A stretch of DNA of 64,000 bases from DAITQM01 sp039794245 (GCA_039794245.1 JBDIVS010000017.1:7804-71803); one strand, 5' to 3'. Positions 32,537 through 42,417 are shown, counted from the stretch's first letter. A program made the numbers and translations. The notes: generated by a model from the letters alone, not told the origin.

Positions 32537-32753
32537 CGGGTGCAGGGCGGTTCACGGAGGTTGATATAATGCAGCAAATGCCGTCAAGCCGGCGTTATGC
32601 CGCTCTTGCCCTGTTGTCCGGTGTATCCATCAGTTCCCGGAGACGGCCTGGAGTCAGCATGTTGTCGAAAAGCCTTCTGCCACAGCCTGCCAGGCCGGCT
32701 CTGCCATCGAAACCGGTTATTAATTTTTTCTAATCAAATCAAGGAACCCTCCC

Positions 32754-34007
32754 ATGAGCTACCGTCATATCCGCCTGCCCGAGGCGGGCGACAAGATCCG
32801 TATCGCCAATGGCCGCCTGGTGGTCTCCGACCGGCCGCTTTTGGGTTATATCGAAGGCGACGGCATCGGCCCGGACATCACGCGCGCCGCGCTGCGCATC
32901 TGGGACGCGGCGGTGGCCAGGGCTTATGGCGGCCGCCGCAAGGTGGAATGGGTGGAGCTTTTTCTCGGCGAAAAGGCCGGCGGCCTGTACGACGGCGATT
33001 ATTTTCCGGACGAGACCAAAGAGGCGATCGGCGACTTGATCGTGGCGATCAAGGGGCCGTTGACGACCCCGGTCGGCGGCGGTTTCCGTTCGCTGAACGT
33101 CACGCTGCGCCAGGTACTCGACCTTTACGCCTGCGTCCGGCCGGTGAAATACTACCGCGGTGTGCCTTCGCCGTTGAAAAAACCGGAGGAGGTCGATGTC
33201 GTGATCTTCCGCGAAAACACCGAGGACGTCTATGCCGGCATCGAATATGCCAGCGGCTCGCCGGAGAACGTCAAACTCGCAAAATTTTTGCGCGACGAGA
33301 TGGGCGCCGAGTTCTTCGCCGATGCTGGTCTCGGGATCAAACCGATCTCGCCTTTCGGCAGCAAGCGCCTGGTCCGCAAGGCGATCCAGTACGCCATCGA
33401 CCACGGCCGGAAAAGCGTGGCGCTGGTCCACAAAGGCAATATCATGAAATATACCGAAGGCGCGTTCCGCCAATGGGGCTACGAGGTCGCGGCTGAGGAA
33501 TTCGGCGACAAAACGATCACCGAGGACGACCTGTGGGCCAAGTACAACGGCAAGGCGCCTGACGGCAAGGTAGTGATCAAGGACCGCATCGCCGATATCA
33601 CCTTCCAGCACATGCTGCTCAGGCCGGCCGAATTCGACGTGCTGGCGACGATGAACCTGAACGGCGATTATCTTTCCGACGCCGTTGCCGCCGAGGTCGG
33701 CGGCATGGGTATCGCGCCGGGCGCCAACATGGCCGACCACGTTGCGGTGTTTGAGGCGACGCACGGCACGGCGCCGAAATACGCCAACCTGGACAAGGTC
33801 AACCCCAGTTCGCTGCTGTTCAGCGGCGTGATGATGTTCGAGTATATCGGCTGGAACGAGGTTGGGCAGTTGATCGAGCGCGCTTTCGAAAAGACCGTCG
33901 GCGAGAAGATCGTGACCTATGATTTTGCCCGCCTGCTCGAGGGGGCGCGCGAGGTCTCGACCAGTGGTTTCGCCGATGCCCTGATCGGCCATATCGAAAG
34001 GGGCTGA
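32754..34007 (+). CDS. icd: NADP-dependent isocitrate dehydrogenase
   Basis: A 417-aa protein, the E. coli Icd length (416). LLGYIEGDGIGPDITRA, FRSLNVTLRQ with the substrate/phosphorylation serine, VVIFRENTEDVYAGIEY, KGNIMKYTEGAF, and ATMNLNGDYLSDAVAAEVGG with metal-binding aspartates. HGTAPKYAN carries the Lys-Tyr pair that selects NADP over NAD. It oxidises isocitrate to 2-oxoglutarate in the TCA cycle. The phosphorylation serine suggests AceK control is possible if aceK exists elsewhere. The ribosome site aagga lies about 9 bp upstream. Confidence 0.96.
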   Translation: MSYRHIRLPEAGDKIRIANGRLVVSDRPLLGYIEGDGIGPDITRAALRIWDAAVARAYGGRRKVEWVELFLGEKAGGLYDGDYFPDETKEAIGDLIVAIKGPLTTPVGGGFRSLNVTLRQVLDLYACVRPVKYYRGVPSPLKKPEEVDVVIFRENTEDVYAGIEYASGSPENVKLAKFLRDEMGAEFFADAGLGIKPISPFGSKRLVRKAIQYAIDHGRKSVALVHKGNIMKYTEGAFRQWGYEVAAEEFGDKTITEDDLWAKYNGKAPDGKVVIKDRIADITFQHMLLRPAEFDVLATMNLNGDYLSDAVAAEVGGMGIAPGANMADHVAVFEATHGTAPKYANLDKVNPSSLLFSGVMMFEYIGWNEVGQLIERAFEKTVGEKIVTYDFARLLEGAREVSTSGFADALIGHIERG

Positions 34008-34062
34008 TGGCGGTTTGGCGGGCCGCTGAACCTGGAAGCACGGCGTGCGGCCGGTTTCAGTG

Positions 34063-34425
34063 ATGATTGAGCCGCGACTAACAGCCGAACCCTGGGCGCT
34101 GCGCCGGCAGCGGATCTGGCAAGCCGTCGCTGCGGTGCCCGCCGGCAGTTGTGCCAGCTATCGGCGGATCGCTGCACAGGCCGGTTTGCCGCGCGGTGCA
34201 CGCCTGGTCGCCAGAGCCTTGAAGGAGGCTTCGCCGAGCTTGAATCTGCCCTGGCACCGGATCGTCCGCGCCGACCGGCGCATCGCATTTCCAGCCGGCA
34301 GCCCGTCCTTTCACGAACAAATTGTACGACTGGTTGCCGAAGGCGTTGCCGTGTGTAATGGAAAAGTCGAAAAATGGGTCTTCGACCCCGATCGGAACCT
34401 GGATCACGCAATATGGCGGCGATGA
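34063..34425 (+). CDS. Alkyltransferase-like protein (ATL, MGMT family without active cysteine)
   Basis: A 120-aa protein with the MGMT DNA-binding fold: VWQAV-like IWQAVAAVPAGSCASYRRIA, GARLVARALK, and LPWHRIVRADRRIAF. In active methyltransferases the motif is PCHR; here Trp replaces Cys (PWHR), the mark of ATL proteins, which bind O6-alkylguanine and hand the lesion to nucleotide excision repair. The start could be the ATG at 34063 or the GTG at 34045. The stop overlaps the next start (ATGA). Confidence 0.85.
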   Translation: MIEPRLTAEPWALRRQRIWQAVAAVPAGSCASYRRIAAQAGLPRGARLVARALKEASPSLNLPWHRIVRADRRIAFPAGSPSFHEQIVRLVAEGVAVCNGKVEKWVFDPDRNLDHAIWRR

Positions 34426-34979
34426 ACATTTCCCGAACGGCGGCGCTCTGGCGCGGCCCCGTGAATGCCTGGCGTGCTCTGCGCCGGCGCTACTGGTTGG
34501 CGCTGGCCTTCGATGTTGCGGTCCTGTTGCTGTTGTTCTGGGGCGTGAACGCCTGGCAGTCGCGCCACCTGTTGCCGAGTGACGGTCAACTGGCGCCGCC
34601 GTTCCACCTCGCGGCCCTGGACGGCGCGGTTCACGACCTAGAAGAAAACCGGGGCAAGACCCGTCTCGTTTACTTTTTTGCGCCGTGGTGCCACGTCTGC
34701 AATCTGTCCGCCCACAATATCAACGCCCTGCGCCGGGCGCGCCGCGAGGACGAACTGGCGATTTACATGGTGGCATTGAGCTATGCCGATCTCGAAGAAG
34801 TGCAGGCCTTCCAGCGCCGCCACGATCTAAAGGTCCCCATCCTGCTCGGCGACCGGCAGGTCATCAGGGACTACCGCATCCGCGCTTTTCCAACCTACTA
34901 CGTCATCAACCCCAACGGCACCCTCAAAAGCCGTGCCGTCGGCTACAGCACCGAATTCGGCCTGCGCTGGCGGACCTGA
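34422..34979 (+). CDS. Membrane-anchored thioredoxin-like (TlpA/ScsD-type) protein
   Basis: A 185-aa protein. A single N-terminal anchor (about 26-43, ALAFDVAVLLLLFWGVNAW) precedes a thioredoxin fold with VYFFAPWCHVCNLSAHN; CHVC is the redox pair. The cis-Pro region is AFPTYYVINPNGTLKSRAVGY. It probably reduces or isomerises disulfides, or delivers reductant, in the periplasm. The ATG at 34422 overlaps the ATL stop; an ATG at 34413 is also in frame. The client proteins are unknown. Confidence 0.82.
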   Translation: MNISRTAALWRGPVNAWRALRRRYWLALAFDVAVLLLLFWGVNAWQSRHLLPSDGQLAPPFHLAALDGAVHDLEENRGKTRLVYFFAPWCHVCNLSAHNINALRRARREDELAIYMVALSYADLEEVQAFQRRHDLKVPILLGDRQVIRDYRIRAFPTYYVINPNGTLKSRAVGYSTEFGLRWRT

Positions 34980-35089
34980 AGCGGCAAGGAACGACGAGTC
35001 CGATACGCTGCGCCGGCAAACCCGTGAGACACCTCTTCGGTGATCGAACTTCGCATTTGCCATTTCGGCCACGCCCGCGGTGAAAAATA

Positions 35090-35908
35090 TTATTTCGACA
35101 AGTGTACTTCGCGCTGTGGGAATGGGATCGAACAGCCGGCTTTTTCGAGCGCGGTTTTGAGCTGTTCGAGCAGTTCGCCACGTACGGTCCAGTAATCGTC
35201 GAGCAGTACCCAGGGCCGGACTGCGATATCGACGCTGCTTGCGGCGAGGTCGAGGATCATCACCAGCGCTTCTGGTTCTTTGAGCACTTTGGGGTGTGCG
35301 GCGAGCGTTGCGGCGATGGTGTCGCGGGCAAGCTTCAAGTCGTCGCTGTAACTGACGCCGATCACCAGGTCGATGCGGCGCATGGCCTGCGCCGTGTAAT
35401 TGACGATGGTCGCGGCAGTGATCGCGGCGTTGGGGATGACGATTTCGCGCCTATCGGGGGTCAGGAGGATGGTACTGAACAGGCCGACCCGGCACACCGT
35501 GCCTGAGACGCCGGCGGCTTCGATGAAATCGCCGTCGCCGAACGGCCGAAGCGCAACCAGCATAACACCCGAGGCGAGGTTGCCGAGCGAATCTTTCAGG
35601 GCCAGGCCGATTGCCAGGCCGGCGGCGCCGAGCAGGGCGAGCAGCGAGGTCGTTTCAATGCCGAGCTGGTCGAGCGCGGCGATCAGAACGGCGAGCGCCA
35701 GCGCGGCATAGAGCAGGTTGCCGAGAAACGACACCAGGATATTGTCGAGGCGGCGGCGGCGTAAAAGGTGCTGCAGGGCGCGGCTGAGGCGCCGGGCCAG
35801 CCACCAGCCGGCCAGCAGGATCAGGCCGGCGACCAGGATTCTGGCGCCCCAGAGCGCCGCCTGGTGGACGAGATCGGGCGGGATGCGGTCGAGCCACTCT
35901 TTCATCAT
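35090..35908 (-). CDS. mscS: Small-conductance mechanosensitive channel (MscS family)
   Basis: A 272-aa protein. Three transmembrane helices: about 20-38, 62-82, and a pore helix LLALLGAAGLAIGLALKDSLGNLASGVMLV with the Ala/Gly-rich MscS TM3 pattern. The MscS beta domain follows, with FGDGDFIEAAGVSGTV and TPDRREIVIPNAAI. It relieves turgor on osmotic downshock. The length is close to E. coli MscS (286). It converges with the thioredoxin-like gene and lies 13 bp after nfuA on the same strand. Confidence 0.9.
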   Translation of the reverse strand: MMKEWLDRIPPDLVHQAALWGARILVAGLILLAGWWLARRLSRALQHLLRRRRLDNILVSFLGNLLYAALALAVLIAALDQLGIETTSLLALLGAAGLAIGLALKDSLGNLASGVMLVALRPFGDGDFIEAAGVSGTVCRVGLFSTILLTPDRREIVIPNAAITAATIVNYTAQAMRRIDLVIGVSYSDDLKLARDTIAATLAAHPKVLKEPEALVMILDLAASSVDIAVRPWVLLDDYWTVRGELLEQLKTALEKAGCSIPFPQREVHLSK

Positions 35909-35921
35909 GAACGATCCGGGT

Positions 35922-36503
35922 CTAACGGTAATACGGATTTTCGCCCTGGGCGTGGTCGGTGACGTCGATGATGTCGGCGAGTTCGGGAATTTTCTCGCGC
36001 AGCGTTTTTTCGACGCCGAACTTCAGTGTCACGTCCACCTGCCGGCAGCCGTGGCAGCCGCCGCCGAAGCGCAGGACCGCGGCATTCTGCTCGGTGACGG
36101 CGACCAGCGTCACATTGCCGCCGTGCGCCGCGATCTGCGGATTGATTTCCTGCTCGAGCACCCAGCGCACGCGTTCGGCGAGCGGCGCGTCAGCGGCCGG
36201 TGGTCTGCCTTTCAGGCCGGGGGCCTTGATCGTCAACTCGCCACCGGTGGCATTCTGCTGCCAATCGATCAGCGCTTCGTGCATCCAGGGGCCGGCGCTT
36301 TGCGCAATATAAAGATCGAAGCCTTCGCAGTGCTGTATCTCGTCGTCAGGCAGGCTTTCGCTGGGCAAGCAGAAAGTCAACTGGCACGCCGCCTGCGGCG
36401 TGCCCGGGCGCTCGACGGCCAGGCGCAGGCCGAGGTCCGGCAGTTTTTGCTGTTGCAGCAGACGGCGGAAATGCCGCTGGGCGTTGTCGGTGATGGCGAT
36501 CAT
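35922..36503 (-). CDS. nfuA: Fe/S biogenesis protein NfuA
   Basis: A 193-aa protein (E. coli 191). The N-terminal degenerate A-type carrier domain (MIAITDNAQRHFRRLLQQQ ... GFDLYIAQSAGPWM) is followed by the Nfu domain with NPQIAAHGGNVTLVAV and FGGGCHGCRQVDVTLK; Cys-x-x-Cys binds the 4Fe-4S cluster. It delivers clusters to target enzymes, notably under oxidative stress. It lies between ileS (upstream) and mscS (downstream) on the minus strand. Confidence 0.95.
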   Translation of the reverse strand: MIAITDNAQRHFRRLLQQQKLPDLGLRLAVERPGTPQAACQLTFCLPSESLPDDEIQHCEGFDLYIAQSAGPWMHEALIDWQQNATGGELTIKAPGLKGRPPAADAPLAERVRWVLEQEINPQIAAHGGNVTLVAVTEQNAAVLRFGGGCHGCRQVDVTLKFGVEKTLREKIPELADIIDVTDHAQGENPYYR

Positions 36504-36625
36504 TCCGAAAGGTGATCTCGACGGGGTAATATGGACGAAACTGGTCCTATTATGCCGTAATCGCTCGGCACAGCCAAGCTTCGGGTGGCGAGCGGGGCAT
36601 CATGTGCCCGAATGCAACAGTTGGG

Positions 36626-39436
36626 TCAACCCCAGCGCCGCCGTTCGCCGTCACCCAGGTTGGCGACGCAGCGGGTGCAGATTTCGGGATGCGCTGGATC
36701 GGCACCGACGTCGGCGCGGTGGTGCCAGCAGCGGATGCACTTGGCTTTGTCGGTGGCGGTGACCGCGATCGCGACTTGGCCTTCACGCAGCGTTTCAGCG
36801 GCGGCTTCATCCTCGGCCAGCGGGACGACGGTGACATCGCCGGTAATCAATAAAAAGCGCAGTTCGTCGCCGAATTCGCAAAGCGTCGAAAAATAAGGCT
36901 CGGCAGCGGCGATCTTCACTTCGGCGGCCAGTGCGCCGCGCACTTTCCCTTCCCGCCGCGCCGCCTCGATTGCCCGGCTGACTGCTTCGCGCACGGCAAG
37001 CAGGCGATCGATGCGCTCTTTGTCGGCGCCGCCGTTCGGCGGCGGGAGATGTTCGTACCACACCGCCATCATCACCGACGGTGGGCGCGCACCGGGTAGG
37101 TGCTGCCAGATTTCCTCGGCGGTGAACGGCAGGATCGGCGCCAGCCAGCGGCACAGCGCCTCGGCGATATGGTACAGCGCACTTTGCGCCGAACGCCGGC
37201 CGGGCGAGCGGCGCGGCATCGTGTACAGTCTGTCTTTGAGCACATCGAGATAAAAGGCGCCCATTTCGATATTGCAGAAGTGGTGGACCCGTTGGTAGAT
37301 GTCGAGGTAACGGTACTCGTCATACGCCGCGGTGACTTCGGTCTGTACCTTGGCGGTCAAGTCCAGCGCCCAGCGGTCGAGCGGCAGCAGTTCGCCGGCC
37401 GGCAACAGGTCGCGCCCGGGATCGAAACCGTCGAGGTTGCCGAGCAGGTAGCGCGCCGTGTTGCGCATCCGGCGGTAGGTATCGGCGATGCGCTCGAGGA
37501 TTTCGTTGGACAGCGTCATTTCCTGCGTGTAATCGGTGGCCGCGACCCACAAGCGGAGAATGTCGGCGCCGAGGCGGGCGATGATCTCCTGCGGCGGGAT
37601 GACGTTGCCCAGCGATTTGCTCATCTTGCGGCCTTCGGCATCGACCGTGAAGCCGTGGGTCAGCACCTGGCGGTAAGGCGCGCGGCCGTACATTGCCGAG
37701 GAGGTGAGCAGCGAGGAATGAAACCAGCCGCGGTGCTGGTCCGAGCCTTCGAGGTAGAGATCGGCCGGGGTGCCCAGTTCGGGGCGTTGTTCCAGCACGC
37801 AGTAGTGCGAAACACCGGAATCGAACCACACATCGAGAATGTCGCCGCTCCGCTCCCAGTCGGCAGTATCGACGCCGAGCCGGTGGTCGATGACCTCGTC
37901 GTACCAGGCGTCGACGCCCTCGCTTTCGACGATCCCGGCAAAGCGGCGGATCAGCGCCGGGGTTTCGGGGTGCAGCGTCTGGTCGCGGCGCGACAGGTAA
38001 AACGGCAGCGGCACGCCCCACAGGCGCTGCCGCGAGATGCACCAGTCGGGACGGTTGGCGATCATACCGGCGATGCGTTGCTCGCCCCAGGCCGGCACCC
38101 ATTTGACCTGGCCGATCGCCGCCAGCGCGGTGCTGCGCAGGCCCGCCCGGTCGAGCGCGATAAACCATTGCGGCGTGCTGCGGAAGGCCGTCGGGCTTTT
38201 GTGCCGCCAGCAATGCGGGTAGCTGTGGGCGAACTCGGCGCTGTGCAGCAAGCGGCCGCGGGCGGCAAGGTCGGCCTCGATCGTGCCGTTCGCCTCCCAG
38301 ATCGATTGGCCGGCGACCAGCGGCGTGTCGGGCAGAAAGCGGCCGTCGGGTCCGACCGGGTTGTAGATTTCCAGACCGTTGGCCTGCCCGGCGAGAAAGT
38401 CCTCTTCGCCGTGCCCGGGCGCCGTGTGGACCGCGCCGGTGCCCTGTTCGGTCGTCACGTGTTCGCCGAGAATCACCGGCACCGGCCGCGACTCGAAAGG
38501 ATGTTCGAGCTCGATCGCTAAGAGTTCCCGGCCGCGGACGGGAGCGGAGACGGCCAGTTGGTCGGCGCCCCAGCGGGCGAGGCAGGCCGCGGCCAGGTCG
38601 GTGGCGATCACGACTTGCCGTTCCTCACCGTTTAGCCGGATATGATACATGGCGTACGACAGCTCGGGGTGAACCGCGACCGCGCGGTTGGCCGGCAGCG
38701 TCCACGGTGTGGTGGTCCAGATCGCGATACCCGGGCCGGCACCCGGCAACGCCGTGGTCGCGAAACGGGCCGCGAATGCTTCAGGGTCGATGGCCGGAAA
38801 CAGCACATCGACCGCCGGCGAGATTTTGTCGCGATATTCGATCTCCGCCTCGGCCAGCGCCGAGGCGCAATCGAAACACCAGTGCACCGGCTTGACACCG
38901 CGCACCAGGTGGCCGCGCTCGACGATCACGGCCAGCGCCCGGAGCATGTTGGCTTCGTAGCTGAGATCCATCGTGATATAGGGGGAGAACCAATCGCCGA
39001 GCACACCGAGGCGGATGAAGCTGCGGCGCTGCAAGTCGATCTGCGATGCGGCATAGGCGCGGCACGCGGCACGGAAGGCGCGGCGGTCGGTGTCGGCAGT
39101 CACCTTGCCCAGCGATTTTTCGATCTGGTGTTCGATCGGCAGGCCGTGGCAGTCCCAACCCGGCACATACGGCGCCTGGTAGCCCGCCAGCCAGCGCGAG
39201 CGGACGACGATATCCTTCAGTATCTTGTTCAGCGCATGGCCGAGGTGGATATCCCCGTTGGCATACGGCGGGCCGTCGTGCAGCACGAAACGCGGCCGGC
39301 CCTCGCCGGCGGCGATCAACTTGCGGTACAAATCCTCCCGTTGCCAGCGTTCGAGCATGGCCGGCTCGCGTTCGGCGAGCGCGGCTTTCATCGGAAAATC
39401 CGTGCGCGGCAGGTTGATCGTGTTTTTGTAGTCCAT
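36626..39436 (-). CDS. ileS: Isoleucyl-tRNA synthetase
   Basis: A 936-aa class I synthetase of the bacterial type. HDGPPYANGDIHLGHALNK holds the HIGH-like motif HLGH (64-67). The editing domain includes TTPWTLPANRAV. KMSKSLGNV is the second signature, and a C-terminal zinc finger CIRCWHH...CTRC closes the protein. Length matches E. coli IleS (938). It lies 19 bp after ribF. In E. coli and Pseudomonas lspA follows ileS; here nfuA does. Confidence 0.97.
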   Translation of the reverse strand: MDYKNTINLPRTDFPMKAALAEREPAMLERWQREDLYRKLIAAGEGRPRFVLHDGPPYANGDIHLGHALNKILKDIVVRSRWLAGYQAPYVPGWDCHGLPIEHQIEKSLGKVTADTDRRAFRAACRAYAASQIDLQRRSFIRLGVLGDWFSPYITMDLSYEANMLRALAVIVERGHLVRGVKPVHWCFDCASALAEAEIEYRDKISPAVDVLFPAIDPEAFAARFATTALPGAGPGIAIWTTTPWTLPANRAVAVHPELSYAMYHIRLNGEERQVVIATDLAAACLARWGADQLAVSAPVRGRELLAIELEHPFESRPVPVILGEHVTTEQGTGAVHTAPGHGEEDFLAGQANGLEIYNPVGPDGRFLPDTPLVAGQSIWEANGTIEADLAARGRLLHSAEFAHSYPHCWRHKSPTAFRSTPQWFIALDRAGLRSTALAAIGQVKWVPAWGEQRIAGMIANRPDWCISRQRLWGVPLPFYLSRRDQTLHPETPALIRRFAGIVESEGVDAWYDEVIDHRLGVDTADWERSGDILDVWFDSGVSHYCVLEQRPELGTPADLYLEGSDQHRGWFHSSLLTSSAMYGRAPYRQVLTHGFTVDAEGRKMSKSLGNVIPPQEIIARLGADILRLWVAATDYTQEMTLSNEILERIADTYRRMRNTARYLLGNLDGFDPGRDLLPAGELLPLDRWALDLTAKVQTEVTAAYDEYRYLDIYQRVHHFCNIEMGAFYLDVLKDRLYTMPRRSPGRRSAQSALYHIAEALCRWLAPILPFTAEEIWQHLPGARPPSVMMAVWYEHLPPPNGGADKERIDRLLAVREAVSRAIEAARREGKVRGALAAEVKIAAAEPYFSTLCEFGDELRFLLITGDVTVVPLAEDEAAAETLREGQVAIAVTATDKAKCIRCWHHRADVGADPAHPEICTRCVANLGDGERRRWG

Positions 39437-39455
39437 GGTTGCGGTGTGTTACAGG

Positions 39456-40403
39456 TCAGCGGCAGGCGGCGAGCGCGGCACGGGCCGCGGCGGCGTCCAG
39501 CGCCATTTGCCGGGTCATCATCTCAAGGTCTTCGAAGCGCACCTCGTCGCGCAAACGGGCGATGAAGCGGACAGTCAGGCGCCGGCCGTAAAGGTCGCCA
39601 TCGTAATCGAAAAGGTGGGCTTCCAGCAGCGGCGCGCCGCCGTCGCCCAGTGTCGGCCGGACACCGGCGCTTGCCACGCCGTCGCGCCAGGGGCCGCCGC
39701 CGGCCGGCTGGACGCGAACCGCGAAGATGCCGGCGAGCGGCAGGCGCCGCCGGTGCAGCGAAAAATTGGCGGTGGCAAAGCCCAGCCGGCGCCCCATGCC
39801 GAGCCCGCGGCTGACCCGGCCGGTATAGTCGAACGGCCGGCCGAGCAGGCAGGCGGCACCGTCCAGATCGCCGGCGGCGAGCGCGGCGCGGACCCGCGAA
39901 CTGCTGATCCGCGTACCGTTTTCCAGTACCAGCGGTATGGCCTCGACGGTAAAGCCGTGCCGCCGGCCGGCGGCGGCGAGTAACGCCACATCGCCCATCC
40001 GGCCGCGGCCGAAACGAAAATCCTCGCCGACGATCACCCGCCGGGCGCCGAGCGCCGAGACCAGGATCGTTTCCACAAATGCTTCGGCGTCCAGGGCCGC
40101 CAGGTCGCTGTTGAAGCGTAATTGCCAGACCGTATCGGGCGCCGCCGCCAGTCTCTCGCCGGCCAGCAGGCGCAGGCGCTCGGCGGCGGTGGTCAGGCGT
40201 GGCGGCAATTCGGCCGCCGGGTTTCGCGCCTTGAGAAAGTATTCCTTCGGCAACGGCTCGAAACACAGCATCGCCCGCGGCCCGCCGGCCCTGGCAGCGG
40301 CGTCCAGCAGGGCGAGATGACCGCGGTGCAGGCCGTCGAACGCCCCGATCACGACGGTCGGATGATGCCCGGGACGGGCTGAAAAATCTCGAAGGAAGCG
40401 CAT
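39456..40403 (-). CDS. ribF: Bifunctional riboflavin kinase / FAD synthetase
   Basis: A 315-aa protein. The N-terminal FMN adenylyltransferase domain has VVIGAFDGLHRGHLALL and ISSSRVRAALAAGD. The C-terminal riboflavin kinase domain has GRPFDYTGRVSRGLGMGRRLGFATANF and DYDGDLYGRRLTVRF. It converts riboflavin to FMN and FAD. The start at 40403 (MRFLRDF) fits the family; an ATG at 40415 is also in frame. The gene order murJ-ribF-ileS matches Pseudomonas. Confidence 0.95.
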   Translation of the reverse strand: MRFLRDFSARPGHHPTVVIGAFDGLHRGHLALLDAAARAGGPRAMLCFEPLPKEYFLKARNPAAELPPRLTTAAERLRLLAGERLAAAPDTVWQLRFNSDLAALDAEAFVETILVSALGARRVIVGEDFRFGRGRMGDVALLAAAGRRHGFTVEAIPLVLENGTRISSSRVRAALAAGDLDGAACLLGRPFDYTGRVSRGLGMGRRLGFATANFSLHRRRLPLAGIFAVRVQPAGGGPWRDGVASAGVRPTLGDGGAPLLEAHLFDYDGDLYGRRLTVRFIARLRDEVRFEDLEMMTRQMALDAAAARAALAACR

Positions 40404-40508
40404 GGCGGCGCGCATTATCCCAGATAGTCCAGGGCAAAACCTCTGGCACCGCCGCACGGGCGTTGACGAGGACGGCGCGCACCCCTGCAAGGTCGCCTGC
40501 GGCGCGTC

Positions 40509-40531
40509 CAAATTCGTTTCCGACGAATTTG
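40509..40531. repeat. Hairpin in the murJ-ribF gap
   Basis: CAAATTCGT-TTCCG-ACGAATTTG forms a perfect 9-bp stem. The 267-bp gap (40404-40670) has no gene and also contains two GGAATGAC motifs of the kind found in dispersed intergenic repeats. No T-run follows the hairpin. Confidence 0.4.
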
Positions 40532-40670
40532 TCCGGATCGCGCCCGCTGCCGCGGGTGCGTCCGGAATGACAACAGTGGGGGTGGTGGGCGCGGCTGGAA
40601 TGACGAGAGGGGGTTGCCTGTCGTTGGTTTCCGGGAACCGTAGGAACGAGGAACCAGGAACGGTCAACGA

Positions 40671-42311
40671 TCAAGCGGTTTCCCGCAAATCGGCCGGCTT
40701 GAGGCCAAAGAGGCGGGCGGCGGTGAGGTAGAGGGCTGCGCCGCCGCTGACCAGGATGGCTAAAGCGGCGGCGCGCCATAGTGCGGTGCCCTGGAACCAG
40801 CCGGTGAAGTGCGGCGTGGCCCAGAGCAAACCGGCGGCCATCACCCCGCTGGCGGCGGCGGCGCGGGCGAAAACCAGGGCGAGTCCCCTGGTCTCGGGTG
40901 TTAAGCCGCGGCGGTGAAGGCCGCGCCACAACAAGCCGGCGTTGAGCCAGGCGCTGGCGCTGCTCGCCAGGGCCAGCGCGGCGTGCAGGCCGGGTGTCGC
41001 CCCGAGCCGGTGCACTAACGAGCCTTCGGCCGGGGTGGTGAATATCATGAGTCCGAGGGCCAAAAACGCGAGGTTGAGGACGATATTGGCGAGCATCGCG
41101 GCGATCGCGATCTTGACCGGCGTTTTCGTGTCCTGGCGGGCGTAATACGCCGGCGCTAGGGACTTGATCAGCAAAAAAGCCGGCAGGCCGGGGGCATAGG
41201 CGATCACCGCCCAGGCGGCCAGCGCCGTGTCGCGTGCCGAAAACGCGCCGTAGGTGAACAGCGCAAACAAGATTCGCTTGGCCAGAAGACCGAGTCCGAA
41301 CGAGGCCGGCAGGCCGATGACCCAGACCCAGCGCACCCCCCAGGCCAGTGTCCGGCGCCCGTGCTCGAGATCGCCGTTGGCGTGGTGGCGGGCCAGTGCC
41401 GGCAGCGTAACCGTGGCCAGGGCGACGCCGAACACGCCGATCGGGAATTCGAGCAGGCGGTCGGCGTAGTACAGCCACGAGACGCTGCCGGTGAGAAGCA
41501 GCGAGGCGAGCAGCGTGTCGATCAGCAGGTTGACCTGCGCCACCGATGAGCCGAACAACGTCGGTAGCATCAGGCCAAGGATACGCCGCACCCCCGCGTG
41601 CCCGGGGCGCCAGCGCGGCCGCGGCAAAAGACCGAGGCGGACCAGGGACGGCATGAGGAACAGCAACTGCAACGCACCGGCCGCCGCCACCCCGGCGGCC
41701 AGCGCGGTGACCGGCACCGTGAACCAGGCGTGTGCCGCCAGTGCCGCGGCGATCAGCGACAAATTGAGCAGCACCGGGGTCAGCGCCGGCAGAAAGAATC
41801 GCCCGAAGGTGTTCAGGATACCGGCGGCCAGCGCCGTCAGTGAGATCAGCGGCAGGTACGGAAACGTCAGGCGCAACAAATCGCCGGCCAGGCGCCATTG
41901 CGCCGGATCGTCGATAAAACCGGGCGCGAATATCATGATCACGTAGCGTGCGCCGAGCATCGCCGCAGCGGTGATCAACAGCAGCGCGGCGATCAGCGCG
42001 CCGCTGACCGCATCGAGCAGCTCGCGCAGTGCGGCACGGTCGCCGCGCGCCCGGTATTCGGCTAGCAGCGGCACAAAGGCGAGCGCGAACGAACCTTCGG
42101 CGAACAACCGGCGCAGGAAATTGGGAATCCGGAAGGCGACGAAAAAAGCGTCGGTCGCGGCCCCGGCGCCGAACACCCGGGCGATCACCAGATCGCGCCC
42201 CAGGCCGCTCAGGCGCGACAGCAGGGTCGCCGCCCCGACGCTGCCGGTCGCTTTCAACAACCGATGCGGCCGGTGCGCCGGGGTAGGGCGGTCGGGCGTC
42301 AACCCCGGCAC
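40671..42311 (-). CDS. murJ: Lipid II flippase MurJ
   Basis: A 546-aa polytopic membrane protein of the MOP superfamily. The start region LLKATGSVGAATLLSRLSGLGRDLVIARVFG is the MviN/MurJ signature, followed by AFRIPNFLRRLFAEGSFALAFVPLL with the conserved arginines of the central cavity. About 14 helices can be counted by hydrophobicity. It flips lipid II across the inner membrane for peptidoglycan synthesis. The start is the GTG at 42311; the family start may be some 15 residues later. Divergent from rpsT. Confidence 0.94.
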   Translation of the reverse strand: MPGLTPDRPTPAHRPHRLLKATGSVGAATLLSRLSGLGRDLVIARVFGAGAATDAFFVAFRIPNFLRRLFAEGSFALAFVPLLAEYRARGDRAALRELLDAVSGALIAALLLITAAAMLGARYVIMIFAPGFIDDPAQWRLAGDLLRLTFPYLPLISLTALAAGILNTFGRFFLPALTPVLLNLSLIAAALAAHAWFTVPVTALAAGVAAAGALQLLFLMPSLVRLGLLPRPRWRPGHAGVRRILGLMLPTLFGSSVAQVNLLIDTLLASLLLTGSVSWLYYADRLLEFPIGVFGVALATVTLPALARHHANGDLEHGRRTLAWGVRWVWVIGLPASFGLGLLAKRILFALFTYGAFSARDTALAAWAVIAYAPGLPAFLLIKSLAPAYYARQDTKTPVKIAIAAMLANIVLNLAFLALGLMIFTTPAEGSLVHRLGATPGLHAALALASSASAWLNAGLLWRGLHRRGLTPETRGLALVFARAAAASGVMAAGLLWATPHFTGWFQGTALWRAAALAILVSGGAALYLTAARLFGLKPADLRETA

Positions 42312-42317
42312 AGGTAA

Positions 42318-42346
42318 TTGACCTTGTCAGGTAAAATTGCGAAAAT
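42318..42346 (+). promoter_or_regulatory. Likely rpsT promoter
   Basis: TTGACC (42318-42323) and GAAAAT (42341-42346) with a 17-bp spacer, about 70 bp before the rpsT start and overlapping the murJ divergent region. The -10 box is weak. Confidence 0.4.
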
Positions 42347-42417
42347 AGGCGATTGCATTCGTTCCCGATACCCCGCGCGGCGCACCCCGCACCGCGATTG
42401 TACTTTCAGGAGATTTT

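Noticed and set aside
32565..32570. TATAAT upstream of icd as its promoter
   Set aside because: Perfect -10 box but no acceptable -35 at 16-18 bp and about 185 bp from the start; not strong enough to list.
40402..40731. Possible gene in the murJ-ribF gap
   Set aside because: The frame has no ribosome site, is low-complexity, runs into murJ antisense, and overlaps a hairpin; judged non-coding.
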